The notes beneath the pieces are model-generated. The model made no database searches and was not told the DNA's origin. It saw only the letters and a list, made by a program, of their open reading frames with translations. 64,000 nt of DNA, from NCBI RefSeq assembly GCF_039526385.1, contig NZ_BAAAIX010000028.1, forward strand, positions 153,773 through 217,772, in the 5' to 3' direction. The position numbers and the translations under genes are program-made. Shown in pieces: positions 38,480-46,747 of the stretch (position 1 is its first letter; each line of letters opens with the position of its first letter). The DNA is from Luteococcus peritonei (lineage in GTDB: Bacteria; Actinomycetota; Actinomycetes; Propionibacteriales; Propionibacteriaceae).

Positions 38480-38547
38480 CGCAGCCTCCTCGTCGCCATC
38501 ATGGCACCAGGGCGGGCGAGGTCGCCGCCGGGCCGGGGAACAGTGGC

Positions 38548-38553
38548 TAGATT
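38548..38553 (+). promoter_or_regulatory. -10 box of the DUF6912 gene (leaderless)
   Basis: TAGATT is 7 bases before the ATG at 38561. Confidence 0.6.
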
Positions 38554-38560
38554 GGGCGCC

Positions 38561-39043
38561 ATGAAGCGCACCCTGGTCCTCGTCCCCGTCAGCACCGAGC
38601 AGGCCCGCGCCCTGTGGCGCGCCGAGGACCTGGGCGAGCTGCAGGCCTTCAGCGTCACCGACGAGCTGCTCGCGAACCTCGAGGGGGTCCACGACGCAGA
38701 GGACGCGGAGCACGCCTGCGCCCAGCTGGCCTCGCTGTGGGGCCTGTCGCACCACGGGGAGCGCCTGGTGCTGGCCGCCGAGGTGGATCCCGGAGTGCTG
38801 CGCCCAGAGCAGAACGAGGCCCACAACGGGGGAGTGCTGCTGGGGCGGCTGACGCGCGCCCAGGTCTCGGCCTTCTTCGCCGATGACCCCGCGAACCCCC
38901 TGCCACAAGGACTTTCGCAGCAGGTGGCCGGGCTCGACGTGGACCAGGCCTGGGAGCTGGACGAGGTGCAGCGAATGCTGCGCAGCCATGACCTGCTGTG
39001 GCACTCGGTGGAAGAACTGGCCGTCCTGGGCGAGGATGGCTGA
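38561..39043 (+). CDS. DUF6912-like protein
   Basis: Protein of 160 residues, acidic, without membrane segments. It begins MKRTLVLVPVSTEQARALWR and contains LQAFSVTDELLANLEG. It looks like the small actinobacterial family DUF6912, whose function is unknown. The leaderless promoter supports the ATG at 38561. It ends 1 base before the ku start, so it and ku probably share a transcript, but a role in repair is only inference. Confidence 0.65.
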   Translation: MKRTLVLVPVSTEQARALWRAEDLGELQAFSVTDELLANLEGVHDAEDAEHACAQLASLWGLSHHGERLVLAAEVDPGVLRPEQNEAHNGGVLLGRLTRAQVSAFFADDPANPLPQGLSQQVAGLDVDQAWELDEVQRMLRSHDLLWHSVEELAVLGEDG

Positions 39044-39044
39044 C

Positions 39045-39905
39045 ATGCCACGTTCAATCTGGAAAGGCGCCATCTCCTTCGGCCTGATCACCATCCCGGT
39101 CAAGCTCTACGGCGCCACCGAGGAGAAGGACATCTCCTTCAAGCAGGTCCATCCCGCCGACGGCGGCCGGATCAAGTACAAGCGCGTCTGCGAGAAGTGC
39201 GGCGAGGAGGTGCCCTATGCCGAGATCGGCAAGGGCTACGAGGCACCCGACGGCCGGATGGCGATCCTGGACAAGGAGGACCTGGACCAGCTGCCGCTGA
39301 CCACCACCAAGAGCGTGGACGTGGTGCAGTTCGTCGACGAGTCGGAGATCGACCCCACCTACTTCGACAAGTCCTACGTGCTGGAAGCCGAGGGGCCGGG
39401 TGCGAAGCCCTATGTGCTGCTGCGCGATGCCCTGCGCAAGACCGGCAAGTCCGCCGTGGTGAAGGTGGCGCTGCGCTCGCGCGAGTCGCTGGCCCTGATC
39501 CGGCCCAAGGACGACTGCCTGGTGATGCACACCATGCTGTGGCCCGACGAGGTGCGCGACAACTCCTTCGCCGCCCCCTCTGACGAGGTGAAGGCCACCG
39601 ACGCCGAGGTGGGCATGGCCGAGATGTTCATCACCCAGATGGAGGGTGACTTCACCCCCGAGCAGTTCACCGACTCCTACCGCGAGGCGCTGGAGGAGGT
39701 CGTGCAGGCCAAGCTGGCCGGCGTCGCGGTGGCCGAGGCCGACGAGGAGACCTCCTCGCCCGCCGGTGGCGAGGTGGTGGACCTGGTGGCCGCGCTGCGC
39801 GCCAGCGTCGAGGCCGCCAAGGCCAAGCGCAAGCAGGCCGCCGGTGAGCAGGAGCCCGCCGAGGACAAGGCCGAGAAGAAGACCACGAAGAAGAAGGCGA
39901 GCTGA
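39045..39905 (+). CDS. ku: Non-homologous end-joining protein Ku
   Basis: Bacterial Ku of 286 residues, a homodimer that encircles broken DNA ends and recruits LigD. The beta-barrel core begins SIWKGAISFGLITIPVKLYG and includes a Cys pair (RVCEKCGEE). The C terminus (about 255-286) is a lysine-rich tail ending KKTTKKKAS, a feature that aids DNA binding and threading in other bacterial Ku proteins. The ATG at 39045 has GAGG about 9 bases upstream; an earlier ATG at 39036 adds three residues. Its TGA shares a base with the next ATG. A LigD-type polymerase gene is 17 kb downstream. Confidence 0.95.
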   Translation: MPRSIWKGAISFGLITIPVKLYGATEEKDISFKQVHPADGGRIKYKRVCEKCGEEVPYAEIGKGYEAPDGRMAILDKEDLDQLPLTTTKSVDVVQFVDESEIDPTYFDKSYVLEAEGPGAKPYVLLRDALRKTGKSAVVKVALRSRESLALIRPKDDCLVMHTMLWPDEVRDNSFAAPSDEVKATDAEVGMAEMFITQMEGDFTPEQFTDSYREALEEVVQAKLAGVAVAEADEETSSPAGGEVVDLVAALRASVEAAKAKRKQAAGEQEPAEDKAEKKTTKKKAS

Positions 39906-40117
39906 TGGTTTCCCGGATCCATTTCGACGACGAGCAGGAGGCCATCGAGGCCGCCGAGCTGCTGGACGGTGCCGGCCACGAGGTGGCGCTGATCAAGGAG
40001 CGCTTCGCCGGTGAGGACGACGACGAGGAGATCGACTTCGTCGTCGCCACCCCGGCCACCGCGGACGAGGTCCGTGCCCTGGTGGGCGAGGACTCCTTCG
40101 TGGAGACCGACGACTGA
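39905..40117 (+). CDS. Small acidic protein coupled to ku
   Basis: Protein of 70 residues, very acidic (GEDDDEEIDFVVATPA), beginning MVSRIHFDDEQEAIEAAELL. It has a beta-alpha-beta-like pattern but I do not recognise a family. The ATG is overlapped by the ku stop (TGATG), so it should be translated by ribosomes finishing ku. Predicted to be cytoplasmic. A partner or regulator of Ku is possible but unsupported beyond position. Confidence 0.7.
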   Translation: MVSRIHFDDEQEAIEAAELLDGAGHEVALIKERFAGEDDDEEIDFVVATPATADEVRALVGEDSFVETDD

Positions 40118-40145
40118 GCCGAACTCCCGGCAGACTCGGGACAGC

Positions 40146-40178
40146 GACGGGGGCCGGCCACCATGGCCGGCCCCCGTC
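40146..40178. terminator. Bidirectional terminator, perfect 15-bp stem
   Basis: Bases 40146-40160 pair with 40164-40178 around CCA, between the convergent small acidic protein gene and the SRPBCC gene. Confidence 0.8.
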
Positions 40179-40195
40179 ATGCTTCCCGGGGCACG

Positions 40196-40672
40196 TCAGC
40201 TGCGGGCGGCCAGCCAGTCGTCGCCGGCCTGCTGCTGCGCGTCGATGGCCTGCTTGACGTAGGGGGCGGCCTGCTGCTCGATCTTCTTGCCCACGAAGGG
40301 CACGTTGACCTTGAGCTCGCCGGCGTACTCCACGACGGTGCCGCGGCCGCCGGGGTAGAGCCGGGCGTCGCCATTCATGGTCACCGGCTTGCCGGGCACC
40401 TCGATCACCAGGGTGCCGGTGCGCGAGTCGTCGGCGGCGGCATCGCTCCACTGCACGGTCTGCACCATGTCCATCGTGGCGCCGATGAAGGCCCGCACCT
40501 CCTCGGGGGCGTTGACGGCCATGCTGACCCGCGTGGTGGGACCGGCCACGTCGATGGTGTGGCTGGCCGCATCCACCCGGGAGACCAGCTCTTCCAGCCA
40601 GCCCTTGTCGGTCATCATCTGGTACACGGTCTTGGGGTCGGCCTCGAAGTCGAGGCGGGAGGAGATGTCCAT
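40196..40672 (-). CDS. SRPBCC (DUF2505) family protein
   Basis: Protein of 158 residues with a START/SRPBCC-like pattern: SSRLDFEADPKTVYQMMTD at the N terminus, alternating strands in the middle, and a long C-terminal helix KQAIDAQQQAGDDWLAAR. It resembles DUF2505 proteins of Actinobacteria, hydrophobic-ligand-binding folds of unknown ligand. There is no signal peptide. The ATG at 40672 is favoured because the family's N terminus begins there. Confidence 0.75.
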   Translation of the reverse strand: MDISSRLDFEADPKTVYQMMTDKGWLEELVSRVDAASHTIDVAGPTTRVSMAVNAPEEVRAFIGATMDMVQTVQWSDAAADDSRTGTLVIEVPGKPVTMNGDARLYPGGRGTVVEYAGELKVNVPFVGKKIEQQAAPYVKQAIDAQQQAGDDWLAARS

Positions 40673-40845
40673 GCCCCCATTGTTGCGGGTCGGCCGGCCG
40701 CCGGCTGTGGATGTTCACGCGGCGTGCTCCACCTGCTGTAAAAGTTCTGGCCCGGCGCTAGGCTGGGCGGTGGCGGCAGCGGAGCCGCGGAAGCGCCCTT
40801 GACAAGGCCTGTCGAGGGTCGACGAGCTATCCAGGGAGCAGGCAC

Positions 40846-43800
40846 ATGCCAGGGCGTGACGCACGCGATTCCATCCTCGACCACCTCACCGACGAGCTGC
40901 AGAGCCATGGCAGCGGCTTGCGGCCGGAGCGGCTGCGCCCCCTGGTGGCCAGCTGGTTGCTGCACGTGCGCGACGAGGACCTTGCCGCCCTCGACCCCGA
41001 GGTCCTGGGGCGGCTGCTCGCCCGCCAGCTGGAGCTGGGCACGGTGCGGGCGCCGCAGACCGACCTGGTGCGGGTGGACGTGCCCGACGCCCAGGCTGCC
41101 GGCGCCAGCCACGTCCAGGTGGTCACCGACGACCGCCGCTTCGTGGTGGACACCATCGCGCAGTCGCTGACCAATACCGGGTGGACCATCGTCGAGCTGC
41201 TGCACCCCCAGTTCGCGGTGGTGCGCGACGACCAGGGTCGCCTGGTGCGTGCCGAGCTGGAGGACCTGCCCGAGGGCATCTCGGAGAGCTGGGTGGGGGT
41301 GCTCGCCACCCCGCCGCTGGGCTCGGACCAGCAGAAGGCGGCCCGCGAGCTGGAGGCCCTGCTGGCCGAGCGGCTGCAGGCGCTGCGCCTGGTGGTGGAG
41401 GACTTCGAGCCGATGGCCCGCACCATGGCCACCATTGCCGACGAGCTGGAGTCCGCCCCGGCCGCCACGAGCGAGGCGGAGCGCGACGAGGCGGTCGCCC
41501 TGCTGCGCTACCTGCACGACGACCACTTCACCTTCCTGGGCTACCGCGAGTACGAGCTGGCCGACGGCACCTGGCAGCCGGTGCCCGGCACCGGACTGGG
41601 CATCCAGCGGGGCAACGAGCAGCCCGACGACTTCAATGCGGTGCCCACCCGCGACAAGGTGCTGCTGGTGGCCATGACCAAGGACGTGCGCCGCGCCCCG
41701 GTGCACCGCAATGCGCTGATGGACTACATCGGCGTCCGCAGCTTCGACGAGGCCGGGCGCCCGGTGCGCGAGCGCCGCTTCCTGGGCCTGCTGGGCCAGC
41801 GGGCCTACACCGAGTCGGTGCGCCAGATCGGGGTGCTGCGGGCCAAGGCCGAGAAGATCGTGGCCGACTCCGGCTTCGAGGAGCACAGCCACGGTGCGGA
41901 GGCGATCTGGAGCGTGCTGGACACCTTCCCGCGCGACGAGCTCTTCCAGGCCACCGCCGAGGAGCTCGAGCCCATCGTGGCCCACATCATGCAGCTCAAG
42001 GAGCGACGCCAGGTGCGGCTGTTCGTGCGCCCGGGTCGCTGGAGCCGCCGACTCACCGCGCTGGTCTACTTCCCGCGCGACCGCTACAACACCGCGGTGC
42101 GCGAGCGGATGATGGCCATCCTGAAGCGCGCCACCGGCGCCACCTCCATCGAGTACCAGGCGCGGGTGAGCGAGTCCGTGCTGGCCCGTCTGGTCTTCAC
42201 CCTGGAGACCCCCTCCGACGCCCCGGAGTACGACGTCGAGGAGGTGCAGCGCCAGCTCACCGCGGCCACCCACCACTGGGACGACGACTTCGTCGAGCAG
42301 GCCCGCGCGCTGGTTCCCAGCGACCAGCGCGGCATCGACTTCCCGGACTCCTACAAGGAGGTCTACACCGCCCGGCAGGGCCTGGCCGACCTGCGAGCGC
42401 TGAACCGGATCGACACCCCGGCGGGGATGTCCTTCGCGATGTACGCCCCGGACGACGCCGAGGACATCAGCGACCTGCGCCTCAAGGTGATGCGGGTGGG
42501 GGCTGCGATGCAGTTGCAGGACGTGATGCCCCACCTGGCCAGCCTGGGGGTGCGGGTCACCGACGAGCGCCCCTTCGAGGTGGTGCTGCGCGGTGAGCAG
42601 GCAATGGTCTACGACTTCGGCCTGGGCCTGCCCGGCGGGCGCGAAGGCTGGGACGAGGCGGCACGGCACCGCTTCACCGAGGCCTTCGAGGCCTCCTGGC
42701 AGGGGCGTACCGATGTCGACGCGCTGAACGCGCTGGTCAGCGAGGCCGGTTTCACCTGGCGCGAGGTGCTGGTGCTGCGCGCCGTCGCCCGCTACCTGCA
42801 GCAGCTGGGCAGCGGCTTCTCGATCGGCTACGTGGCCCAGGCGCTGCGCCAGAACGTCGAGGTGGCGCGGCTGCTGGTGGAGCTCTTCCGCACCCGCTTC
42901 GACCCGGACCTGGAGGGGGAGCGCTCCGAGCTCACCGACCAGGTGCGCGAGCAGATCACCGAGGCGCTGGACGGGGTGGAGGTGCTGGACCACGACCGGA
43001 TCCTGCGCCAGTTCGCCGAGGTGATCATGGCCACGGTGCGCACCAACCACTACAGCTCCGACGCCCCGGCACTGGCGCTCAAGCTGCTGCCGCGCGAGAT
43101 CTCGGTGGCGCCGCAACCGCGTCCCGAGTTCGAGATCTTCGTCCACTCGCCGCGCATCGAGGGCGTCCACCTGCGCTTCGGGCAGGTGGCCCGCGGTGGC
43201 CTGCGCTGGTCCGACCGTCCCGAGGACTTCCGCACCGAGGTGCTGGGCCTGGTCAAGGCCCAGATGGTGAAGAACACCGTGATCGTCCCGGTGGGCGCCA
43301 AGGGCGGCTTCTTCGCCCGCCAGCTGCCCAACCCGGCCACCGACCGCGCGGCCTGGCTGGAGGAGGGCAAGGCCTGCTACCGGCTGTTCATCGGCAGCCT
43401 GCTCAGCGTCACCGACAACATCGTCGACTCCCGGGTGGTGGGCCCCAAGCGAGTGGTGCGCCACGATGCCGACGACCCCTACCTGGTGGTGGCTGCGGAC
43501 AAGGGCACCGCCACCTTCTCCGACATCGCCAACCAGATCGCGGTGGAGCGTCGCTTCTGGCTGGGCGACGCCTTCGCCTCCGGTGGCTCGGTGGGCTACG
43601 ACCACAAGGCCATGGGCATCACCGCCCGCGGCGCCTGGGAGAGCGTCAAGCACCACTTCCGCGAGCTGGGTCTCGACTGCCAGGAGGAGGACTTCACCTG
43701 CGTCGGCATCGGCGACATGTCCGGCGATGTCTTCGGCAACGGCATGATGCTCTCGCGCCACACCCGGCTGGTGGCGGCCTTCAACCACCTGCACGTCTTC

Positions 43801-45582
43801 GTGGACCCCGACCCGGACGCGGAGCGCTCCTACGAGGAGCGGGTGCGGCTGTTCAACCTGCCGCGCTCCACCTGGGCCGACTACGACGCCTCGCTGATCA
43901 GCGAGGGAGGTGGCGTCTTCCCGCGCAGCGCGAAGTCGGTGGAGATCAGCCCGCAGATGCGCGAGGCCCTGGGCATCGCCGAGGGCGTCGAGCGGATGAC
44001 CCCCACCGAGCTGATCCGCGCCTGCCTGGCCGCCCCGGTGGACCTGCTGTGGAATGGCGGCATCGGCACCTACGTGAAGGGCTCCAAGGAGACCAACCAG
44101 GAGGTCGGTGACAAGGCCAACGACGCGGTCCGGCTGGACGGCGGCCAGATCCGCGCCAAGGTGGCGGGGGAGGGCGGCAACCTGGGCTGGACCCAGCTCG
44201 GCCGCATCGAGTACGCCCTCAAGGGCGGCCGGATCAACACCGACTTCATCGACAACTCCGCCGGTGTGGACACCTCCGACCACGAGGTCAACATCAAGAT
44301 CCTGCTGGACAACGAGGTGGCCGCGGGCCGGCTGGACAAGGCCGAGCGCGACGCCCTGCTGCCGCAGATGACCGACGACGTCGCCTCGCTGGTGCTGAGC
44401 CACAACGTGGACCAGAACCTGGCCCTGGCCAATGCCCGCCAGCAGGCCCCGGACTTCGCCAGCACGCATGAGGCCTGGATGACCCAGCTCACCGAGGAGG
44501 GCTACCTGGACCGGGCCATCGAGGCGATGCCCACCAGCGCCACCATGAGGCAGCGGATCTCCGACGGTCGCGGCCTGAGCGGACCGGAGCTGGCCACCCT
44601 GCTGGCCTGGAGCAAGATCTGGCTGGCCGACCGGATCCTGGCCTCCGACCTGCCCGACGACCCCTTCGTCGCGGACCGGCTGGTGCAGTACTTCCCGCCG
44701 CTGCTGCGGGAGCGCTACCGCGACCGGATGGGTGAGCACCGGCTGCACCGCGAGATCATCACCACCGTCGCGGTGAACCGCTTCGTGAACTCGCAGGGCA
44801 TGACCGCCTGCCACCGGCTGTGCGAGGAGACCGGCGCCGAGCCGGCCGACGTGGTGCGCGCCCAGCTGGCGGCGCGCAGCATCTTCGACGCGGGACGTGT
44901 GGAGGTGAACACCAAGCGGGCCGCCATGAGCGCCCAGACCCAGACCGAGATGCGACTGCGGCTGCGCCACCTGGTGGAGCGGGGCACCCGCTGGCTGCTG
45001 CACCGCAACCCGGGCGGGCTGGACATCCAGCAGACCATCGACACCTACCACGACGGCGTCCAGCAGCTCTTCGCCCAGCTGCCCGAGCTGCTCACCGACC
45101 AGGGCCGCGAGGCCGACCGGGCGCAGCTGGACATGCTGGTGGGCGAGGGGGTGGACCAGGACCTGGCGACGGTGGCGGTCGGCGCGCAGTGGGCGCACCT
45201 GCTGCCCGCCTGCGTGGCGATCGCCCAGGAGCAGGACAAGGACCTGGTGCTGGTGGCGAAGGTCTTCTTCCAGCTCGCCGAGCGGCTCGGCCTGGGCCGG
45301 TTGCTGGCGCGCATCGAGCAGCTGCCGCGCACCAACCGATGGGACACCATGGCGCGTTCCGCGATCCGGGACGACATGCTGGCCGCCCAGAGCCAGCTGG
45401 CCGCCCAGGCCGTGCAGCTGGCCGGCGGCGGGCAGCAGCCCGACGAGGTGGTCGAGGCCTGGTGGCAGCAGACCCCGGGCGTCGAGCAGCGCAGCACCAT
45501 GCTGGGCCAGATCATGGACTCCGAGCCCGACCTGGCGCGGATGTCGGTGGGCCTGCGCACCGTGCGGGCCCTGGTCGCCTGA
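40846..45582 (+). CDS. gdh: NAD-dependent glutamate dehydrogenase, large (180-kDa) type
   Basis: Enzyme of 1578 residues that oxidatively deaminates glutamate to 2-oxoglutarate and ammonia. A long N-terminal region with ACT-like regulatory domains (about 1-650) precedes the catalytic domain (about 700-1230), which contains GGLRWSDRPEDFRTEVLGL and the catalytic-lysine region KNTVIVPVGAKGGF, and a Rossmann part (VGIGDMSGDVFGNGMMLS). A helical C-terminal domain follows. The length is close to the Mycobacterium and Streptomyces enzymes. GGGAGC precedes the ATG at 40846 by 8 bases. Enzymes of this class are allosterically controlled, consistent with the ACT-like region. Confidence 0.96.
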   Translation: MPGRDARDSILDHLTDELQSHGSGLRPERLRPLVASWLLHVRDEDLAALDPEVLGRLLARQLELGTVRAPQTDLVRVDVPDAQAAGASHVQVVTDDRRFVVDTIAQSLTNTGWTIVELLHPQFAVVRDDQGRLVRAELEDLPEGISESWVGVLATPPLGSDQQKAARELEALLAERLQALRLVVEDFEPMARTMATIADELESAPAATSEAERDEAVALLRYLHDDHFTFLGYREYELADGTWQPVPGTGLGIQRGNEQPDDFNAVPTRDKVLLVAMTKDVRRAPVHRNALMDYIGVRSFDEAGRPVRERRFLGLLGQRAYTESVRQIGVLRAKAEKIVADSGFEEHSHGAEAIWSVLDTFPRDELFQATAEELEPIVAHIMQLKERRQVRLFVRPGRWSRRLTALVYFPRDRYNTAVRERMMAILKRATGATSIEYQARVSESVLARLVFTLETPSDAPEYDVEEVQRQLTAATHHWDDDFVEQARALVPSDQRGIDFPDSYKEVYTARQGLADLRALNRIDTPAGMSFAMYAPDDAEDISDLRLKVMRVGAAMQLQDVMPHLASLGVRVTDERPFEVVLRGEQAMVYDFGLGLPGGREGWDEAARHRFTEAFEASWQGRTDVDALNALVSEAGFTWREVLVLRAVARYLQQLGSGFSIGYVAQALRQNVEVARLLVELFRTRFDPDLEGERSELTDQVREQITEALDGVEVLDHDRILRQFAEVIMATVRTNHYSSDAPALALKLLPREISVAPQPRPEFEIFVHSPRIEGVHLRFGQVARGGLRWSDRPEDFRTEVLGLVKAQMVKNTVIVPVGAKGGFFARQLPNPATDRAAWLEEGKACYRLFIGSLLSVTDNIVDSRVVGPKRVVRHDADDPYLVVAADKGTATFSDIANQIAVERRFWLGDAFASGGSVGYDHKAMGITARGAWESVKHHFRELGLDCQEEDFTCVGIGDMSGDVFGNGMMLSRHTRLVAAFNHLHVFVDPDPDAERSYEERVRLFNLPRSTWADYDASLISEGGGVFPRSAKSVEISPQMREALGIAEGVERMTPTELIRACLAAPVDLLWNGGIGTYVKGSKETNQEVGDKANDAVRLDGGQIRAKVAGEGGNLGWTQLGRIEYALKGGRINTDFIDNSAGVDTSDHEVNIKILLDNEVAAGRLDKAERDALLPQMTDDVASLVLSHNVDQNLALANARQQAPDFASTHEAWMTQLTEEGYLDRAIEAMPTSATMRQRISDGRGLSGPELATLLAWSKIWLADRILASDLPDDPFVADRLVQYFPPLLRERYRDRMGEHRLHREIITTVAVNRFVNSQGMTACHRLCEETGAEPADVVRAQLAARSIFDAGRVEVNTKRAAMSAQTQTEMRLRLRHLVERGTRWLLHRNPGGLDIQQTIDTYHDGVQQLFAQLPELLTDQGREADRAQLDMLVGEGVDQDLATVAVGAQWAHLLPACVAIAQEQDKDLVLVAKVFFQLAERLGLGRLLARIEQLPRTNRWDTMARSAIRDDMLAAQSQLAAQAVQLAGGGQQPDEVVEAWWQQTPGVEQRSTMLGQIMDSEPDLARMSVGLRTVRALVA

Positions 45583-45589
45583 ACCAGCC

Positions 45590-45656
45590 GGGAGGAGGCA
45601 GTGCGGAGCGGGCGGTGTGAGCCATGACACAATCGCCTGCCGGACCGCCTCCTCCC
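45590..45656 (+). terminator. Terminator-like inverted repeat after gdh
   Basis: GGGAGGAGGC (45590-45599) pairs perfectly with GCCTCCTCCC (45647-45656). The intervening bases can form a further GGCGGTGT/ACAC...CGCC stem, so the whole is one branched hairpin 7 bases after the gdh stop. Confidence 0.4.
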
Positions 45657-45687
45657 GCGCCCGCCGGGCTTCCGGCATGATGGGTCC

Positions 45688-46539
45688 ATGCGGATCGATC
45701 TCCACACCCACTCGGTCGTCTCGGACGGCACCGACACGCCCACCCGACTGGTTCTCAAGGCCATGGAGGCAGGGCTGGACGTCATCGCCCTGACCGACCA
45801 CGACACCTTCGACGGGATCCCCGAGGCGGTGGAGGCCGGCAAGCGGATCGGCGTCACCGTGCTGCCGGGCATCGAGATGTCCACGAACTTCGACGGGCGT
45901 CCGGTCCACCTGCTGGGCTACGGCTGTGATCCCTACAACCGGGAGCTGGTGGCCGAGCTGGCCAAGATCCGGGTGGCCCGCACCGGCCGGCTCAAGCTCT
46001 TCGCGGACCGGCTCACCGAGCTCGGCATGCCGATGACCGTGGACGACATCGTCGCCGCGGCCGGCGCCTCGCCGTCGATCGGCCGCCCGCACGTGGCCGA
46101 CGCCATGGTGGCGAAGGGCTATGCCGAGCACCGCGACGACGCCTTCGACAAGTGGCTGCGCCAGGACAAGCCCGGCTACGTGCCCCGCTACGCCTGTGAG
46201 CTGGGGCGCGCCATCGACCTGATCCATGACGCCCACGGCATCGCCGTGATCGCCCACCCCTGGGGCCGAGGCAACGAGGAGGTGCTGACCAGCGCCGTCA
46301 TCGAGCGTCTGGTGGTGGAGCACGGCCTGGAGGGCATCGAGGTGGACCACCCGGACCACGACGAGCGCGCCCGTGAGCTGCTCTTCCAGCTGGGCGCCCG
46401 CACCGGTCTGATCCGCACCGGCAGCTCGGACTACCACGGCCTCGGCAAGCGCAACAACCCGCTGGGCGCCTGCCTCACCCGCGACACCGCCTACCGCGAG
46501 ATGTTGCGTCGGATCCGGCTGCGTGGCGGCACCGCCTGA
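45688..46539 (+). CDS. PHP-domain phosphoesterase (YciV/RNase AM-like)
   Basis: Metal-dependent phosphoesterase of 283 residues. PHP metal ligands are visible in RIDLHTHSVVSDGT, ALTDHDTFDG, PGIEMST, HPWGRGNEE and SSDYHG. The size and motif spacing match the YciV group, which removes phosphates from nucleoside 3',5'-bisphosphates or trims the 5' ends of RNA; which applies here is not known. The ATG at 45688 has no ribosome binding site; CATGAT 6 bases upstream could be a -10 box. A strong terminator follows. Confidence 0.88.
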   Translation: MRIDLHTHSVVSDGTDTPTRLVLKAMEAGLDVIALTDHDTFDGIPEAVEAGKRIGVTVLPGIEMSTNFDGRPVHLLGYGCDPYNRELVAELAKIRVARTGRLKLFADRLTELGMPMTVDDIVAAAGASPSIGRPHVADAMVAKGYAEHRDDAFDKWLRQDKPGYVPRYACELGRAIDLIHDAHGIAVIAHPWGRGNEEVLTSAVIERLVVEHGLEGIEVDHPDHDERARELLFQLGARTGLIRTGSSDYHGLGKRNNPLGACLTRDTAYREMLRRIRLRGGTA

Positions 46540-46558
46540 GCCGTCCACCCCAGCTCCC

Positions 46559-46595
46559 CGACGAGGGCGCCCTGCGGTGCAGGGCGCCCTCGTCG
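46559..46595 (+). terminator. Terminator after the PHP gene, perfect 17-bp stem
   Basis: Bases 46559-46575 pair with 46579-46595 around GGT and are followed by TTGCT. It separates the PHP gene from the trpS leader. Confidence 0.8.
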
Positions 46596-46602
46596 TTGCT
46601 GC

Positions 46603-46608
46603 TAGGCT
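46603..46608 (+). promoter_or_regulatory. -10 box of the trpS leader transcript
   Basis: TAGGCT ends 6 bases before the leader-peptide ATG at 46615, so the transcript should be leaderless with respect to the leader peptide. Confidence 0.65.
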
Positions 46609-46614
46609 CGCGCC

Positions 46615-46659
46615 ATGAACATCAGGCAGGGTTGGTGGCCGTCCGTCGGGCGGCTCTGA
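46615..46659 (+). CDS. trpS leader peptide with tandem Trp codons
   Basis: ORF of 14 codons, MNIRQGWWPSVGRL, with two consecutive TGG codons (46633-46638). It starts 6 bases after a -10 box and lies 88 bases before trpS. Bases 46626-46633, which lead into the Trp codons, are perfectly complementary to 46659-46666 at the stop codon, and a stronger hairpin follows at 46678-46703. This is the architecture of ribosome-mediated transcription attenuation: shortage of charged tRNA-Trp stalls the ribosome at the WW codons and changes the downstream folding. Confidence 0.8.
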   Translation: MNIRQGWWPSVGRL

Positions 46660-46677
46660 ACCCTGCACAGGACACAC

Positions 46678-46703
46678 AAGGGCTGCCGGTGACGGCGGCC
46701 CTT
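46678..46703 (+). terminator. Attenuator hairpin of trpS
   Basis: An 11-bp stem (46678-46688 with 46693-46703, one G-T pair, loop GTGA) lies between the leader peptide and trpS. It lacks a T tract, like other terminators in this window, so a role as terminator rather than anti-terminator is inferred. Confidence 0.55.
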
Positions 46704-46747
46704 GCGCATGTCTGGGGAGCCGTGCACCGGCGCGGAAAGGAATCACG

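Noticed and set aside
40146..40178. Repeated strong hairpins between convergent genes as a mobile repeat family
   Set aside because: Each hairpin has a different sequence and sits just after stop codons, so they are independent terminators rather than copies of a repeat.
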